A stretch of DNA of 64,000 nucleotides from Halomontanus rarus (GCF_017357405.1 NZ_CP071597.1:3958345-4022344); one strand, 5' to 3'; shown: positions 43,984 through 53,521, counted from the stretch's first letter. Numbers and translations are program-made. The notes: generated by a model from the sequence alone, not told the origin.

Positions 43984-44744
43984 GTCTCCTCCCAGGTCGT
44001 GTACTCGTTCGGTCTCGAGAGATCGACGCTCCCGTCCCGGGCGTCGCTCGCGACGTGAATCAGTTCGTTGGTCAGCGCGGCCGCCAACCCGCTGCCGCCG
44101 CGACGGCCGACGTTCGTGATCGCCGGCACGTCGTACTCCTCGCTGACCTCGCGGAGACGCCGGCGGCTCTCCTCGGCCTTGACGAAACCGACGGGAGTCG
44201 CGACGACCGCGGCGGGTCGCGTCCCGTTCTCGATGCAGTCTGCGAGGGCGAACGCGGCAGTCGGTGCGTTCCCGACTACCGCAATCGAACCGTCGTAGAC
44301 GCCCTGTTTGTCCAACTCGAGCACCGAGGCGGCGGTCCGGGTCATCCCCGTCTCTGTCGCCAGTTCGGTCCCGTTCCCGATCGCCTTGCGCACCTCGCAG
44401 TTGTGGCCTCGACCGGTGATTCCCGCCCTGGCCATCGTGATGTCGGTGACGATGGTCGACTCGTCGAGAACCGCTCGAGCGCCGGCGCGAACGGGCGCGT
44501 CCTCGTCGCCGCCGTTTCCGTCGCTGCCGGTGAACTCGAGCAAGTGCTGGAACTCGATGTCGCCCATCGAGTGGACGGACTTCTGGCGCACGCGGTCCGC
44601 GAGCGTCTCGTCCGGCACGAACTGCCGGACGATGTCCATACTCGTCTCGGCGATGTCCATCGCGTTCTGCGTCGTCGCGCCGAGGTCGGCGTACTCCCGT
44701 TCGATCTCCCGGTCACCGTCCGCTCGCCGTGGACCGTCAGTCAT
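43980..44744 (-). CDS. cbiC: Cobalt-precorrin-8 methylmutase CbiC
   Basis: A 254-residue isomerase that moves a methyl from C11 to C12. It has RQKSVHSMGDIEFQHLLEF with the catalytic His, IVTDITMARAGI, GNAPTAAFALADCIENG and TPVGFVKAEESRRRL. It overlaps cobN by 8 bp and cbiE by 4 bp. Length is slightly above the usual 210 because of a charged N-terminus. Confidence 0.96.
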   Translation of the reverse strand: MTDGPRRADGDREIEREYADLGATTQNAMDIAETSMDIVRQFVPDETLADRVRQKSVHSMGDIEFQHLLEFTGSDGNGGDEDAPVRAGARAVLDESTIVTDITMARAGITGRGHNCEVRKAIGNGTELATETGMTRTAASVLELDKQGVYDGSIAVVGNAPTAAFALADCIENGTRPAAVVATPVGFVKAEESRRRLREVSEEYDVPAITNVGRRGGSGLAAALTNELIHVASDARDGSVDLSRPNEYTTWEET

Positions 44745-47700
44745 CGGTTCTCACCCCCACGACCTCGTTGGTCGTCCGCGCCTCGAGATCGCCCTCCACG
44801 GAGAGGTTCAGATCCCGCAACCGGTCGACGGTCTCGCCACCGGCGTCCCACAGCTCGCGGTCGACCGCCTCGAGCAGCGTCTCCGTGATCGACTCGAGCG
44901 CCCACGGGTTCACCTCCCGCATCCACTCCTGTCGGTCCGCGTCGAACGCGAACGTCTCGGCGACGTCTTCCCAGAGCCGGTCCGAAACGACGCCCGTCGT
45001 CGCGTCCCACCCCAGCGTCACGTCGACCGTCGTCGACAGGTCGCCCGCACCCTTGTAGCCGTGTTCCTCCATCGACTCGAGCCAGTCGGGGTTCAGGACG
45101 CGGGCGCGCATCGCCTTGCGGACCTTCTCCTCGTTGGTGTAGACCGAGACGTTGTCGGGGTCCGAGGAGTCGCCGACGTAGGAGGCGGGTTCCTCGCCCG
45201 CGATCTCCGAGACCGCGCTGATGAACCCGCCGTGGAAGGCGTACCAGTCCGAGGAGTCGAACTCGTCCTGTTCCATGGTGTCCTCGATCTTCACGGTGGC
45301 ATCCACCGACGACAGCCGCCGCTCGAAGGCGTCGTGGGCGTCCGAAACGCGACCGCGCGATCCCATCGCGTAGCCACCCCACCGGACGTACACCTCCGCG
45401 AGGTCCGACCGGTCGTCCCAGTTGCCCTCGTCGACCGCCTTGTTCGTCCCCGCGCCGTAGCCGCCGGGCCGGGTGGTGAACACGCGGTGTTTCGCCGCCG
45501 TCTCCGCGTCGGCGGACTCGAGCCCCTCCGCCTCGAGCGCCTCGATCTCCTCTTCGACGTGTTTCTTCACGAAGTTCCGGTCGTGGGGTTCATCGAGGGC
45601 CAGTACGGCCTCGACGGCGTCGTGGATCACGCCCGCCGCCGCGGGAAACGCGTCCCGGAAGAGTCCTGAGACGCGCGTGGTCACGTCGATTCTGGGCCGC
45701 CCCAGCGCGTCGAGCGGGATCGGTTCGACGTCGTCGATCCGGCCGGCGTCGGTCCACTGCGGTTCGACGCCCATCAGTGCGAGCACCTGCGCGATCGTCT
45801 CGCCGCGGGTACGAACGGTGGGCGTTCCCCAGGCGACGACGCCGACCTCCTCGGGGTACTCGCCTTCTCGCAGCTCCGTTTCGTCGCCGCTCGATTCTTC
45901 CGCGGCGCCTCGCGCCGCGCTCTCCGAGTGGTGGCGCTCGAGGATCCCCTCGGCGACCTCCCGTCCCACCTGCCAGGCGGGTTTCGCGGGCACCTTCCGG
46001 GGATCGAGCGTGTAGAAGTTCCGCGCGGTCGGAAGCAAGTCGACGCCGCCGCGGGTGGGAGCGCCGGAGCCGCCCGGCGGGACGTATTCGCCCGAGAGGG
46101 CGTCCGCCGTGCGGGGGATCTCCGCTTCGGCTCCCCGCACTCGAGGCGCGGCCTCGTCGCAGATAAACGCCAGCACCTCCCGCAGGTCGTCGTGAGCGCC
46201 CGGTTTCGCCCTCGCGTCGCCGATCGTCTCGAGGTCGACTACGAGGAGGTTCGTGTTCACCTCCTCGTCGGGCCCGGTTTCGCGCTCCGACGCCGGAACG
46301 TCGAACCCGTGCTCGGCGAGCGTCTCGATCAGGTCGACGCTGGTCTCGTAGACCTCGTCGGCCGCTTCGGCGTAGGTCATTCCGAGGGCCTCGTCGTACT
46401 CGCCGGGCGAGTTCAGCATCGTCTCGTAATCCACACCGAGGACGCCGGCCACGCTCTCTCGTAAACTCGGCGCGCCGGCGTTCTCGAGGCGGGTGAGCGC
46501 GACGAGGTACTCGGTCAGGCGCTCGCCCGCCGGCGGTTCGCCCATCGTGTGGAGCCCCAGCCGGATCTGGGTGGTCTTCACGTCGGTGAGGTACTCGTGG
46601 ATGCGTTCGACGAGGTCGTCGATCGCGAGGTCGTCGCCCGCCACCTCGCCCTCCGCGAGCGTCGAGCCAGCCTCGTCTCGCGGGTCGCTTCGCTCCCCGC
46701 TCGATCGTTCCGAGACGCGTGGCGTCTCGCCGTCCGGACCACGGACGTCGGCTCTGTCACTGATCTCCCCCGAAACACCCAACTCGACCGCGAGATCGAG
46801 CTCGTCGACCGTCTCCCGAATCAGCGACTCGAGGTGGGCCCCGTCGTCGCTTCGGGCGTCTTCCATCCCCGCTTCGCGGTACTGGTTCGCCAGTTCCTCG
46901 AGTTCCGCCAGTTCGTCGTACGTCCCCGCGTTTCGCATGACGGGCGTGAGATAGTCGACGATGGCGGCGTACGATCGACGCTTGGCTTGGGTCCCCTCGC
47001 CAGGATTGTTCACGATGTAGGGGTAGACGTTTGGCAGGTCGTCGAGCAACTGGTCGGGCGCGCTCGCGCCGTTCAGCCCGACCGTCTTGCCGGGGAGCCA
47101 CTCGAGGCTGCCGTGCGTTCCGAGGTGGACGACGGCGTCGGCCTCGAACGCGTCGCGCAGCCAGCCGTAGAACGCGTAGTAGTCGTGGGGCGGCTCGAGA
47201 TCGGAATCGTGGTAGACCTTCGAGGGGTCCATCCCGAACCCGCGCGGGGGCTGGACGGTGACGAGGACGTTGCCGAACTCGACGCCGGGAATCGCGAACG
47301 GTCGGTCCGGAACCTCGCCCCACTCCTCGATCACACGCTCCCGAAATCGCTCGTCGGTCGCCGAAAACCAGGACTCGTAGCGCTCGGTCGAGACCACGTC
47401 GACGCTCAACTCGCGGACGTCTTCGGGCGCGACCCAGCGGTCCTCGAGTGTGAGCTGTTCGGTCAGCGTTTCGACGAGCGACTGGCCGCTCTCGGGGTGC
47501 GAGCCGCCGAGGTCGTACCCCCTGTCCTCGAGTTCCTCGAGCAGGTTGACCGTCGACGCCGGACTGTCGAGACCGAACGCGGTGCCGATCCCGTCGTCGC
47601 TCGGCGGGTAGTTGTGGAGCACGACGGCGACGCGTTTCTCCTCGTTCGGCGTGTGCCGCAGGCCGGCCCAGTTGACCGCGAGCCGCGCGGCGTGGTCGAC

Positions 47701-48747
47701 GCGGTCCTCGATGGGGAAGTGCTGTTTCGGCGCGCTGCCGATCCCCGATTCGTCGTCCATCTGTTCTTTCCCGGAGATAGGGTGGGTGACGACGTTGCCG
47801 TCGAACTCCGGGAGCGCCACCGAGAGTGCGAGTTCGAAGCCCATCACGCCCGTGTCGCTCGCCTCGTAGCGCGACCGAGAGCGCATCGTCGTGATCGTCT
47901 GGAGGACGGGGACGCCGAGGCGGTCGAGGAAGACCTCCTCTGCACCGTTGCCTTCGTCGGTAGCACTCCGTCCGCGCTCGTCCATCGAGAGCGAGAACAT
48001 GAACGAGGAGCAGACGGCGTCGACGATCGGATCGCCGTTCTCGTCGAGCAACCACTGGTCGGTCACCCACTCTGCGTCTTGCTGTTCGTCAGAATCCGTG
48101 GCCGGGTTACAGAAGATCGCCAACGCGTTCGCGCCCTCGGCCTCGAGCGCTCGGACCTGCGCGTCGACGTACCGGGTGTTCTCGTGGGTCCAGTGGGACT
48201 CGTAGAACCAGACGGCGACCGTCGGCCGGTCCGGGTCGAAGGTCTCGAGGAGGTCCGCGTACTCGATCCCTGGATGGTCGGGGTGGTAGACGCCTTCCGT
48301 CGGAAGCGGTTTCGGGGCGTCGTACGCGTCTTCGTCGATTCCGACACCGGAACCGTACTCGTCGACCAGAAACCGGCACAGATTCTCGACGTTGATCGTC
48401 CCGCCCGTCTCGAGGTACTCGTACGCCGTCTCCCGAACCCCCTCGGTAGTCGTCGTATCTTCGAACGCGAACGCGTCGCCGGTGGCCTTGACGACCAGCG
48501 GAACCCCCGCATCCGCCAGCCGGCCGGTCACGTACTCGTAGCCCGGCATGCTGTCCTCGGCGCCGTGGAGCCAGCAGACCACCGCCGTCGCGTCCTCGAG
48601 TTCGTCGGCGAACGCCTCGATCGCTGCCTCGTCCTCGAGATCCGATTCGGATCGCACGACGAGGTCGACGCCCTCGAGCCGGTCGGCTGCGCGTTGAATC
48701 GATCCCAGTTCGTTCTCTGTCGCGGTGTAGAGTCCGATTCTCGTCAC
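44737..48747 (-). CDS. cobN: Cobaltochelatase large subunit CobN
   Basis: A 1336-residue CobN/BchH-type chelatase subunit, which binds the tetrapyrrole and inserts cobalt with the help of an ATP motor. The family motifs PTVAVWFYESHWTHENTRY, VHLGTHGSLEWLPGK and IVNNPGEGTQAKRR are present. A GTG at 48747 is the start; it faces the chlID ATG across only 30 bp. It leads the cobN-cbiC-cbiE-cbiA operon. A long D/E/S-rich segment (around residues 660-710) is a probable disordered loop. Function in a pathway that also has CbiX is unsettled. Confidence 0.96.
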   Translation of the reverse strand: MTRIGLYTATENELGSIQRAADRLEGVDLVVRSESDLEDEAAIEAFADELEDATAVVCWLHGAEDSMPGYEYVTGRLADAGVPLVVKATGDAFAFEDTTTTEGVRETAYEYLETGGTINVENLCRFLVDEYGSGVGIDEDAYDAPKPLPTEGVYHPDHPGIEYADLLETFDPDRPTVAVWFYESHWTHENTRYVDAQVRALEAEGANALAIFCNPATDSDEQQDAEWVTDQWLLDENGDPIVDAVCSSFMFSLSMDERGRSATDEGNGAEEVFLDRLGVPVLQTITTMRSRSRYEASDTGVMGFELALSVALPEFDGNVVTHPISGKEQMDDESGIGSAPKQHFPIEDRVDHAARLAVNWAGLRHTPNEEKRVAVVLHNYPPSDDGIGTAFGLDSPASTVNLLEELEDRGYDLGGSHPESGQSLVETLTEQLTLEDRWVAPEDVRELSVDVVSTERYESWFSATDERFRERVIEEWGEVPDRPFAIPGVEFGNVLVTVQPPRGFGMDPSKVYHDSDLEPPHDYYAFYGWLRDAFEADAVVHLGTHGSLEWLPGKTVGLNGASAPDQLLDDLPNVYPYIVNNPGEGTQAKRRSYAAIVDYLTPVMRNAGTYDELAELEELANQYREAGMEDARSDDGAHLESLIRETVDELDLAVELGVSGEISDRADVRGPDGETPRVSERSSGERSDPRDEAGSTLAEGEVAGDDLAIDDLVERIHEYLTDVKTTQIRLGLHTMGEPPAGERLTEYLVALTRLENAGAPSLRESVAGVLGVDYETMLNSPGEYDEALGMTYAEAADEVYETSVDLIETLAEHGFDVPASERETGPDEEVNTNLLVVDLETIGDARAKPGAHDDLREVLAFICDEAAPRVRGAEAEIPRTADALSGEYVPPGGSGAPTRGGVDLLPTARNFYTLDPRKVPAKPAWQVGREVAEGILERHHSESAARGAAEESSGDETELREGEYPEEVGVVAWGTPTVRTRGETIAQVLALMGVEPQWTDAGRIDDVEPIPLDALGRPRIDVTTRVSGLFRDAFPAAAGVIHDAVEAVLALDEPHDRNFVKKHVEEEIEALEAEGLESADAETAAKHRVFTTRPGGYGAGTNKAVDEGNWDDRSDLAEVYVRWGGYAMGSRGRVSDAHDAFERRLSSVDATVKIEDTMEQDEFDSSDWYAFHGGFISAVSEIAGEEPASYVGDSSDPDNVSVYTNEEKVRKAMRARVLNPDWLESMEEHGYKGAGDLSTTVDVTLGWDATTGVVSDRLWEDVAETFAFDADRQEWMREVNPWALESITETLLEAVDRELWDAGGETVDRLRDLNLSVEGDLEARTTNEVVGVRTDD

Positions 48748-48777
48748 TTTTTAAACCCTCATTGTATTAGCACAAGC
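48748..48777. promoter_or_regulatory. Cobalamin operator C in the 30-bp cobN/chlID divergent gap
   Basis: Only 30 bp separate the two start codons. TTTTTAAA (48748-48755) is about 26 bp before the chlID ATG, as for a leaderless TATA. The palindrome TTGTATTAGCACAA (48762-48775) sits between it and the start, and its minus-strand CTAATACA could serve as the cobN TATA. One bound regulator would cover both promoters. Confidence 0.7.
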
Positions 48778-51078
48778 ATGGTTGCAAACGCCGGGGGCAA
48801 AAAGGTGTCGTCAGTCCCCTTTCCGGCCATCGTCGGCCAGGAGGAGTGCAAACGGGTGCTGCTGGCGGTCGCCGCCAACGACGACTTACACGGCGCGCTG
48901 CTGGTCGGCGAGAAGGGAACCGCGAAGTCGACGGCCGTTCGGGCGCTGGTCGACCTCCTGCCCGACCAACGCGCGATCGCGGACTGTCCGTACGGCTGTC
49001 CGCCGGACGATCCGATGGGCCAGTGTGAGGACTGTCGCGAGCGCGAGGACCCGCCGGTCGAGACCAGACCGACGCCGCTGGTGACGCTGCCGCTCGGCGC
49101 GACTCGAGACCGCGTCGTCGGCACCCTCTCGGTCGCGGACGCGCTGGCGGGCGAGGCCGACTTCGATCCCGGCCTGCTCGCCCGAGCGAATCGCGGCATC
49201 CTCTACGTCGACGAGGTGAACCTCCTCGCGGACCACCTCGTGGACGTCCTCCTCGACGCGGCCGCCAGCGGGACGAACGCGGTCGAACGAGACGGGGTCA
49301 GCGTCTCCCACCCCGCCGAGTTCACGCTGATCGGGACGATGAACCCCGAAGAGGGCGACCTCCGACCGCAACTCCGCGACCGGTTCGACCTCCAGGCGAC
49401 CGTCACCGGCGCGTCCGCGCTCGAGGACCGAGTCGAGATCATCGACCGGGCGCTCGAGCAGGCGTCCGGCGACAGCGCCGCCGACGGGTACGAAGACGAC
49501 CTCGCGAGCCTCGAGACGAAACTCGAGCGCGCCCGGACCGCGATTGACGACGACGCGGTCGAACTCCCCCGCGAACGCAAGACCGACGTCGCCGCGCTCT
49601 GTCTCGAGGCCGGCGTCGACGGCCACCGCGGCGACATCGCGACCGCCCGAACGGCGATCACGGTCGCCGCACTCGACGGTCGAACCCGGGTCGTCGAGAG
49701 CGACGTTCGCGAGGCGGCCGCTTACACCCTTCCGCACCGCATTCGGAGCACGCCCTTCGAGGAATCGACCGACCTCGAGGACGTGCTCGAGGGGCATTTC
49801 GACGGTGGGGAGAGCGAGGGTGAGAGCGAGAGCGAGAGCGAACTCACGGACGAGACGAGCCCTGAAGAGGACGGACGGAACGAGGATTCGTCGGGCGAGG
49901 GAACCGAAACGGGATCGCGAGAAGACGGCGATCACACCGGGGATCGATCCGACCCACCCACGCCTAATTCTCGAGGCGACGGCACTGACGACGAGTCCGT
50001 GCGATCCGAGTGGGGCGAGCTCACCGCTCGAGGACTGTCAGCCGGCGATCCCGGACCGACACCCGCCGCTGACGACGACGCGGGTACCCAACCGGAATCT
50101 GACGGCGGAGAAGCGGGTGACTCGACGAATGCGGAGGCCGATGAATCGGGGGCGGGACCGAAGTCAGGCGCGGACCAGTCGGACGAAACCCGGTCGGCGA
50201 CACCGGTGATTCCGGGCCAGCAACGGCCGGAAATCGGCGAGGCCAGTGCGCCGTCGGTCGACCCGGATTCGACCGGGGCTTCGGACGGAGACCAGACGAG
50301 AAACGGATCGCGGACTCGAGCGCCCGGCGGCGAGTCCACAACCGGTCGGGGGGCTCGTATCCGTACCGAACCTGCGACCGAAGGCGACGGCGTCGATGTC
50401 GCCGCCTCGATTCGCACCGCTGCGACTCGAGGGCGATCTCGCGTGGAAACGGCGGATCTCAGACGACCGGTCAGAGAACGCGAGACGTCCGCGACGGTCG
50501 TCTTCGCCGTCGACGCCAGCGCCTCGATGCGGCCCGCGATGCGAACGGCGAAAGGCGTCGTCCTCGAGTTCCTCCGAGAGAGCTACGAGAACCGCGACGA
50601 GGTCGCCGTCGTCGCCTTCGCCGGTGACGACGCCGACCTCTTGCTCCCGCCGACCACCAGCGTCTCGCTCGCCGCGCGCCACCTCAAGGACCTGCCGATC
50701 GGCGACCGGACGCCCCTCCCGGCGGGCCTCGAGACCGCCGAGCGGGTGCTCGAGAAAAACGATAGCGACCTCGAGGTCGTCGTCCTCGTGACCGACGGGC
50801 GGGCGAACGTGGCCGGGAACGGGGACGGGTGCAGAGACGGAAACGCGACTCGAGGCCCCACGGCGGCGACCCGTCGAGCCGCTCGCACTCTCGCGAAACG
50901 GGACGCGCACGTCGTGATCGTCGACGCGGGCGACGACACCAGCGCGGGTTTGACGGAACTCGTCGCCGCCGAAACCGACGCCGAGGTCGTGGCGCTGTCG
51001 GCGCTCTCGATCGAGACGGTCGCGTCGGCGGTCGACGAGGCGGCCGACGAGGCAGCCGGCGGCTCGAGCGGGAACTGA
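48778..51078 (+). CDS. chlID: ChlI-ChlD fusion, chelatase motor protein
   Basis: A 766-residue Mg-chelatase-like ATPase. Residues 1 to about 330 are the AAA+ ChlI-like part: Walker A VGEKGTAKST (44-51), a Cys set (Cys70, Cys74, Cys83, Cys86) and Walker B ILYVDEVNLL. A D/E/S-rich linker (about 345-560) follows. The ChlD-like VWA domain has an intact MIDAS motif DASAS (about 578-582) and LVTDGRANV. It is probably the motor for CobN. It is co-regulated from the shared divergent promoter. The ATG at 48778 is certain because the upstream open frame is antisense to cobN. Confidence 0.93.
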   Translation: MVANAGGKKVSSVPFPAIVGQEECKRVLLAVAANDDLHGALLVGEKGTAKSTAVRALVDLLPDQRAIADCPYGCPPDDPMGQCEDCREREDPPVETRPTPLVTLPLGATRDRVVGTLSVADALAGEADFDPGLLARANRGILYVDEVNLLADHLVDVLLDAAASGTNAVERDGVSVSHPAEFTLIGTMNPEEGDLRPQLRDRFDLQATVTGASALEDRVEIIDRALEQASGDSAADGYEDDLASLETKLERARTAIDDDAVELPRERKTDVAALCLEAGVDGHRGDIATARTAITVAALDGRTRVVESDVREAAAYTLPHRIRSTPFEESTDLEDVLEGHFDGGESEGESESESELTDETSPEEDGRNEDSSGEGTETGSREDGDHTGDRSDPPTPNSRGDGTDDESVRSEWGELTARGLSAGDPGPTPAADDDAGTQPESDGGEAGDSTNAEADESGAGPKSGADQSDETRSATPVIPGQQRPEIGEASAPSVDPDSTGASDGDQTRNGSRTRAPGGESTTGRGARIRTEPATEGDGVDVAASIRTAATRGRSRVETADLRRPVRERETSATVVFAVDASASMRPAMRTAKGVVLEFLRESYENRDEVAVVAFAGDDADLLLPPTTSVSLAARHLKDLPIGDRTPLPAGLETAERVLEKNDSDLEVVVLVTDGRANVAGNGDGCRDGNATRGPTAATRRAARTLAKRDAHVVIVDAGDDTSAGLTELVAAETDAEVVALSALSIETVASAVDEAADEAAGGSSGN

Positions 51079-51091
51079 TCGACTGCCCTCG

Positions 51092-51565
51092 TCACTCGTC
51101 CGCGACTTCATCGTCTTCGACTCGAACATCCGCCGCGCTGTCGTCACCGACGACGAGCACGGGAACCGGCGACAGGCGGACGAGCGCGTCGGCCGTACTT
51201 CCAAGCAGCACCCGTCGGAACGTCGAGCGACCCTGCGCGCCGATCACGACGAGATCGACGTCCCGTTCCTCGACGTACGCCAGAATCTCCTCGTGGGGAA
51301 CGCCCGTCTGACACGCCGTCACGACGGCGACGTCCGCCTCGCGAGCCGTCGATTCAACGGACTCGAGCGCGGTTTCGGCCTCGGATCGCAGGCGCGTTTC
51401 GACCTCGGCTGGATCGACGATCGCGTTGTCGTAGCCGGTTCGCGTTTCGACGACCGCCAGTCCGTGGAGCGGGACCTTGAGTCGGGCCGCGAGGGCGATA
51501 CCGTGGTCGACGGCGGCGGCCGACGCTTCGCTCCCGTCGGTCGCGACGAGCACCGAATCGTACAT
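51092..51565 (-). CDS. Universal stress protein, UspA family
   Basis: A 157-residue canonical Usp. It starts MYDSVLVATDGSEASAAAVD, and the ATP-binding pattern VVIGAQGRSTFRRVLLGSTA followed by VRLSPVPVLVVGDDS is complete. Of the Usp genes in the window this is the best match to the ATP-binding class. It is convergent with chlID (13-bp gap). A hexamer repeat lies upstream of it. Confidence 0.93.
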   Translation of the reverse strand: MYDSVLVATDGSEASAAAVDHGIALAARLKVPLHGLAVVETRTGYDNAIVDPAEVETRLRSEAETALESVESTAREADVAVVTACQTGVPHEEILAYVEERDVDLVVIGAQGRSTFRRVLLGSTADALVRLSPVPVLVVGDDSAADVRVEDDEVADE

Positions 51566-51600
51566 ACCCGATCTACGACGGGACTCGAGAAAGGTGCTCG

Positions 51601-51630
51601 TGTCCGTGTCCGTGTCCGTATCCGAATCCC
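51601..51630. repeat. Hexameric tandem repeat TGTCCG-like
   Basis: Three perfect TGTCCG units (51601-51618) followed by TATCCG and AATCCC. It is intergenic, 35 bp upstream of the Usp start. The same kind of T-x-TCCG hexamers encodes Ser/Asp-rich tracts inside several cobalamin genes in this window. Confidence 0.75.
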
Positions 51631-51744
51631 TCCGGACTCCTGACCTCGATCACCGGTCGCTCGAAGTTCGGTTCGTTGACTGGCGAGAAGAATTGACATT
51701 TAGTAAAGATGAACTATTATACACGCGAAACTTAGGATAGGTAT

Positions 51745-52317
51745 ATGACGGATTCTCAGACTACACTCTACTTCGTACGCCACGCACATTCTCCATACGT
51801 ACCGAATAAAGAGGCTGAACGTGGTTTATCAGAGCAGGGCCGTCGGGACGCATCCCGCGTTGCCAGAATCCTCACCGAATACGATATTGATGTTGTCGTA
51901 TCGAGTCCCTACGCTCGGGCAGTCGAAACCGTACAAGAAACCGCCGAGGCCGTAGATACAGAGGTCATTACTGAGAGTGGATTTAGAGAACGAACACTGG
52001 CAGAGAACCACGTTGAGGACTTCGAGGAGGCAATTACGCGAGTGTGGAGAGATCCGTCCTTTTCGTGGGAGGGTGGGGAATCAAACGAGGTTGCTCAAGG
52101 ACGCGGTATCGAGACAGTCGAAAGAACTCTCGAACGTTGGGGTGGGAAGGATATTGTAATCGGGACTCACGGAAACATTCTGACCTTGATTTTAAACTAC
52201 TTCGACGAGACGTACGATTTCGAATTCTGGCAACAGTTGGCGATGCCGGACGTCTATCAAGTAACATTCGAGAAGGACAGGTCACCACAGATAGAGGGGA
52301 TTTATTCAGAGAGTTGA
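51745..52317 (+). CDS. Histidine phosphatase (phosphoglycerate mutase-like)
   Basis: A 190-residue member of the histidine phosphatase superfamily. It has the catalytic LYFVRHAHS, VVSSPYARAVETVQETA, FRERTLAENHVEDF and the second His in DIVIGTHGNILTLIL. It probably acts on a small phosphorylated metabolite; the substrate is unknown. A TATA-like actattata (about 51712-51720) precedes it at leaderless spacing. Codon and base use are more AT-rich than flanking genes, which suggests acquisition. It could also be an alpha-ribazole phosphatase-like enzyme given the nearby B12 genes, but nothing in the sequence proves it. Confidence 0.9.
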   Translation: MTDSQTTLYFVRHAHSPYVPNKEAERGLSEQGRRDASRVARILTEYDIDVVVSSPYARAVETVQETAEAVDTEVITESGFRERTLAENHVEDFEEAITRVWRDPSFSWEGGESNEVAQGRGIETVERTLERWGGKDIVIGTHGNILTLILNYFDETYDFEFWQQLAMPDVYQVTFEKDRSPQIEGIYSES

Positions 52318-52429
52318 GTTCGACTTTGATACTACCGGAAGTGCTCCATGTAGTAACATCGTAGCCTGACGAGTGGATGCCGACATACTCACCATCTATT
52401 CATAAACCATCTCTCGTGCCCTGCCACGG

Positions 52430-52812
52430 ATGACGAATGGTGAGTTTGCTAACCCACCGAGGGAGACGCTACGACCAGCGTACTTTACTGGCGAGACTCA
52501 TCCATCTGTCCGTCTCGACGAGCGTACCGAACCGCGGCTCGTCGCTACTGCTGGCTTCCTCGCAGACCGCGAATTCACCTGCCACTTCGCCAGCGGGCGC
52601 ACATACGACGCGCCGACGATGATGCGCGGGTTCGTCTACCAGCACTTGGTCGGTATCGAGTCGTTTCACGGATTCGCGGTGATCTGTACAACGCGCGGGT
52701 GCTCCTCGACGTGTTCCTTCGGACCGACCACCCGGAGCGAGCGCCGGACGACCGACCTGGGATACTCGCGCGGTCGTTCGCTAAGGCGTTCTACACGTTC
52801 GACCCCGGATAG
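52430..52812 (+). pseudogene. Frameshifted remnant of an unrecognised gene
   Basis: Frame 1 (from the ATG at 52430) encodes about 80 residues of ordered-looking sequence (RLDERTEPRLVATAGFLADR, then DAPTMMRGFVYQHLVGIESF) and then turns to Arg/Ser junk. The frame one base back continues sensibly from about 52670 (GDLYNARVLLDVFLRTDHPE, ARSFAKAFYTFDPG) and stops at 52812. A single-base indel near 52670-52680 explains both. I do not recognise the family; an old transposase fragment is possible but unproven. The flanks (52318-52429, 52813-53002) hold nothing evident. Confidence 0.5.
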
Positions 52813-53002
52813 CCACGTTCTGACCGCCGATACCTCCTTTTCGTGAGCGACGGCTGTCGCTCGCGCCCCTGATTATCGTCGAGAATCGCGTCGGTTCTGA
52901 GTAGCGTCGCCGCGACCTCGCAACCACCACCGACAGTCCGGCGAGCGTGACGTTCAGTTCGCCGAGAACGGCCCCGAGACGTACCCAAACGTTCGCCTAC
53001 TG

Positions 53003-53488
53003 TCACTCGTCCGTCGAGTCCGTCGAATCCGCCGTCCCCAGCACCGCGACCACGTTCTGCACGTAGCGCATGCTCGTTCCGATCGCCATCACGGCGTCCA
53101 TCAGCGCCTGCTGGCTCGCCTCGTCGGGGTAGATCCGGTACTCGATCTGGAGCGTCTCGGCGTACTCGATCGGACTCGAGGCCCCCTCCTCGTCCAGAAA
53201 GGTGTAAAAGCCAGGCGTCGCCGCGAGCATCGGGCCGATGTAACTGAGGAGTTCGCCGCGCTGCTGGTCGTCACGCAGGAGTTCCCTCGTTCGGTCCGTG
53301 TCGAACCCGTTCCGACCGACGACGCGGACCGGTCCCCAGGTCTTCTCTTTGATGACGTGGATCGGGAGCTTCGAGAGCTGGAGTTCGAAGTTGAACTCGG
53401 TCTCCTCGCTCGAGTGACTTGTCACGCGCTGGACGACGCCGTCGTCGATCCAGTGGCGCACCTGTTCGTCGCTGACGTGAGTCGTCAT
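53003..53488 (-). CDS. Archaeal DUF2299-like protein
   Basis: A 161-residue protein. It has EETEFNFELQLSKLPIHVIK near the N-terminus, fitting what I recall of the archaeal DUF2299 family, and a helical C-terminal half with YVQNVVAVLG. Domain function is unknown. It is 33 bp downstream of a Gfo/Idh/MocA oxidoreductase on the same strand, so the two may form an operon. Confidence 0.75.
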   Translation of the reverse strand: MTTHVSDEQVRHWIDDGVVQRVTSHSSEETEFNFELQLSKLPIHVIKEKTWGPVRVVGRNGFDTDRTRELLRDDQQRGELLSYIGPMLAATPGFYTFLDEEGASSPIEYAETLQIEYRIYPDEASQQALMDAVMAIGTSMRYVQNVVAVLGTADSTDSTDE

Positions 53489-53521
53489 GGGGCCCCTTCC
53501 ACGAACCGGGGCAAAAAGGCT

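Noticed and set aside
46549..48777. Open frame of 743 codons on the plus strand, continuous with chlID
   Set aside because: It is antisense to cobN, has the R/V/D-rich composition of a shadow frame in GC-rich DNA, and carries no recognisable domain. ChlID homology starts at 48778.
52430..52812. Insertion sequence transposase
   Set aside because: The remnant has no terminal repeats, no visible DDE or HUH motif, and I do not recognise it. It is listed only as a broken gene.
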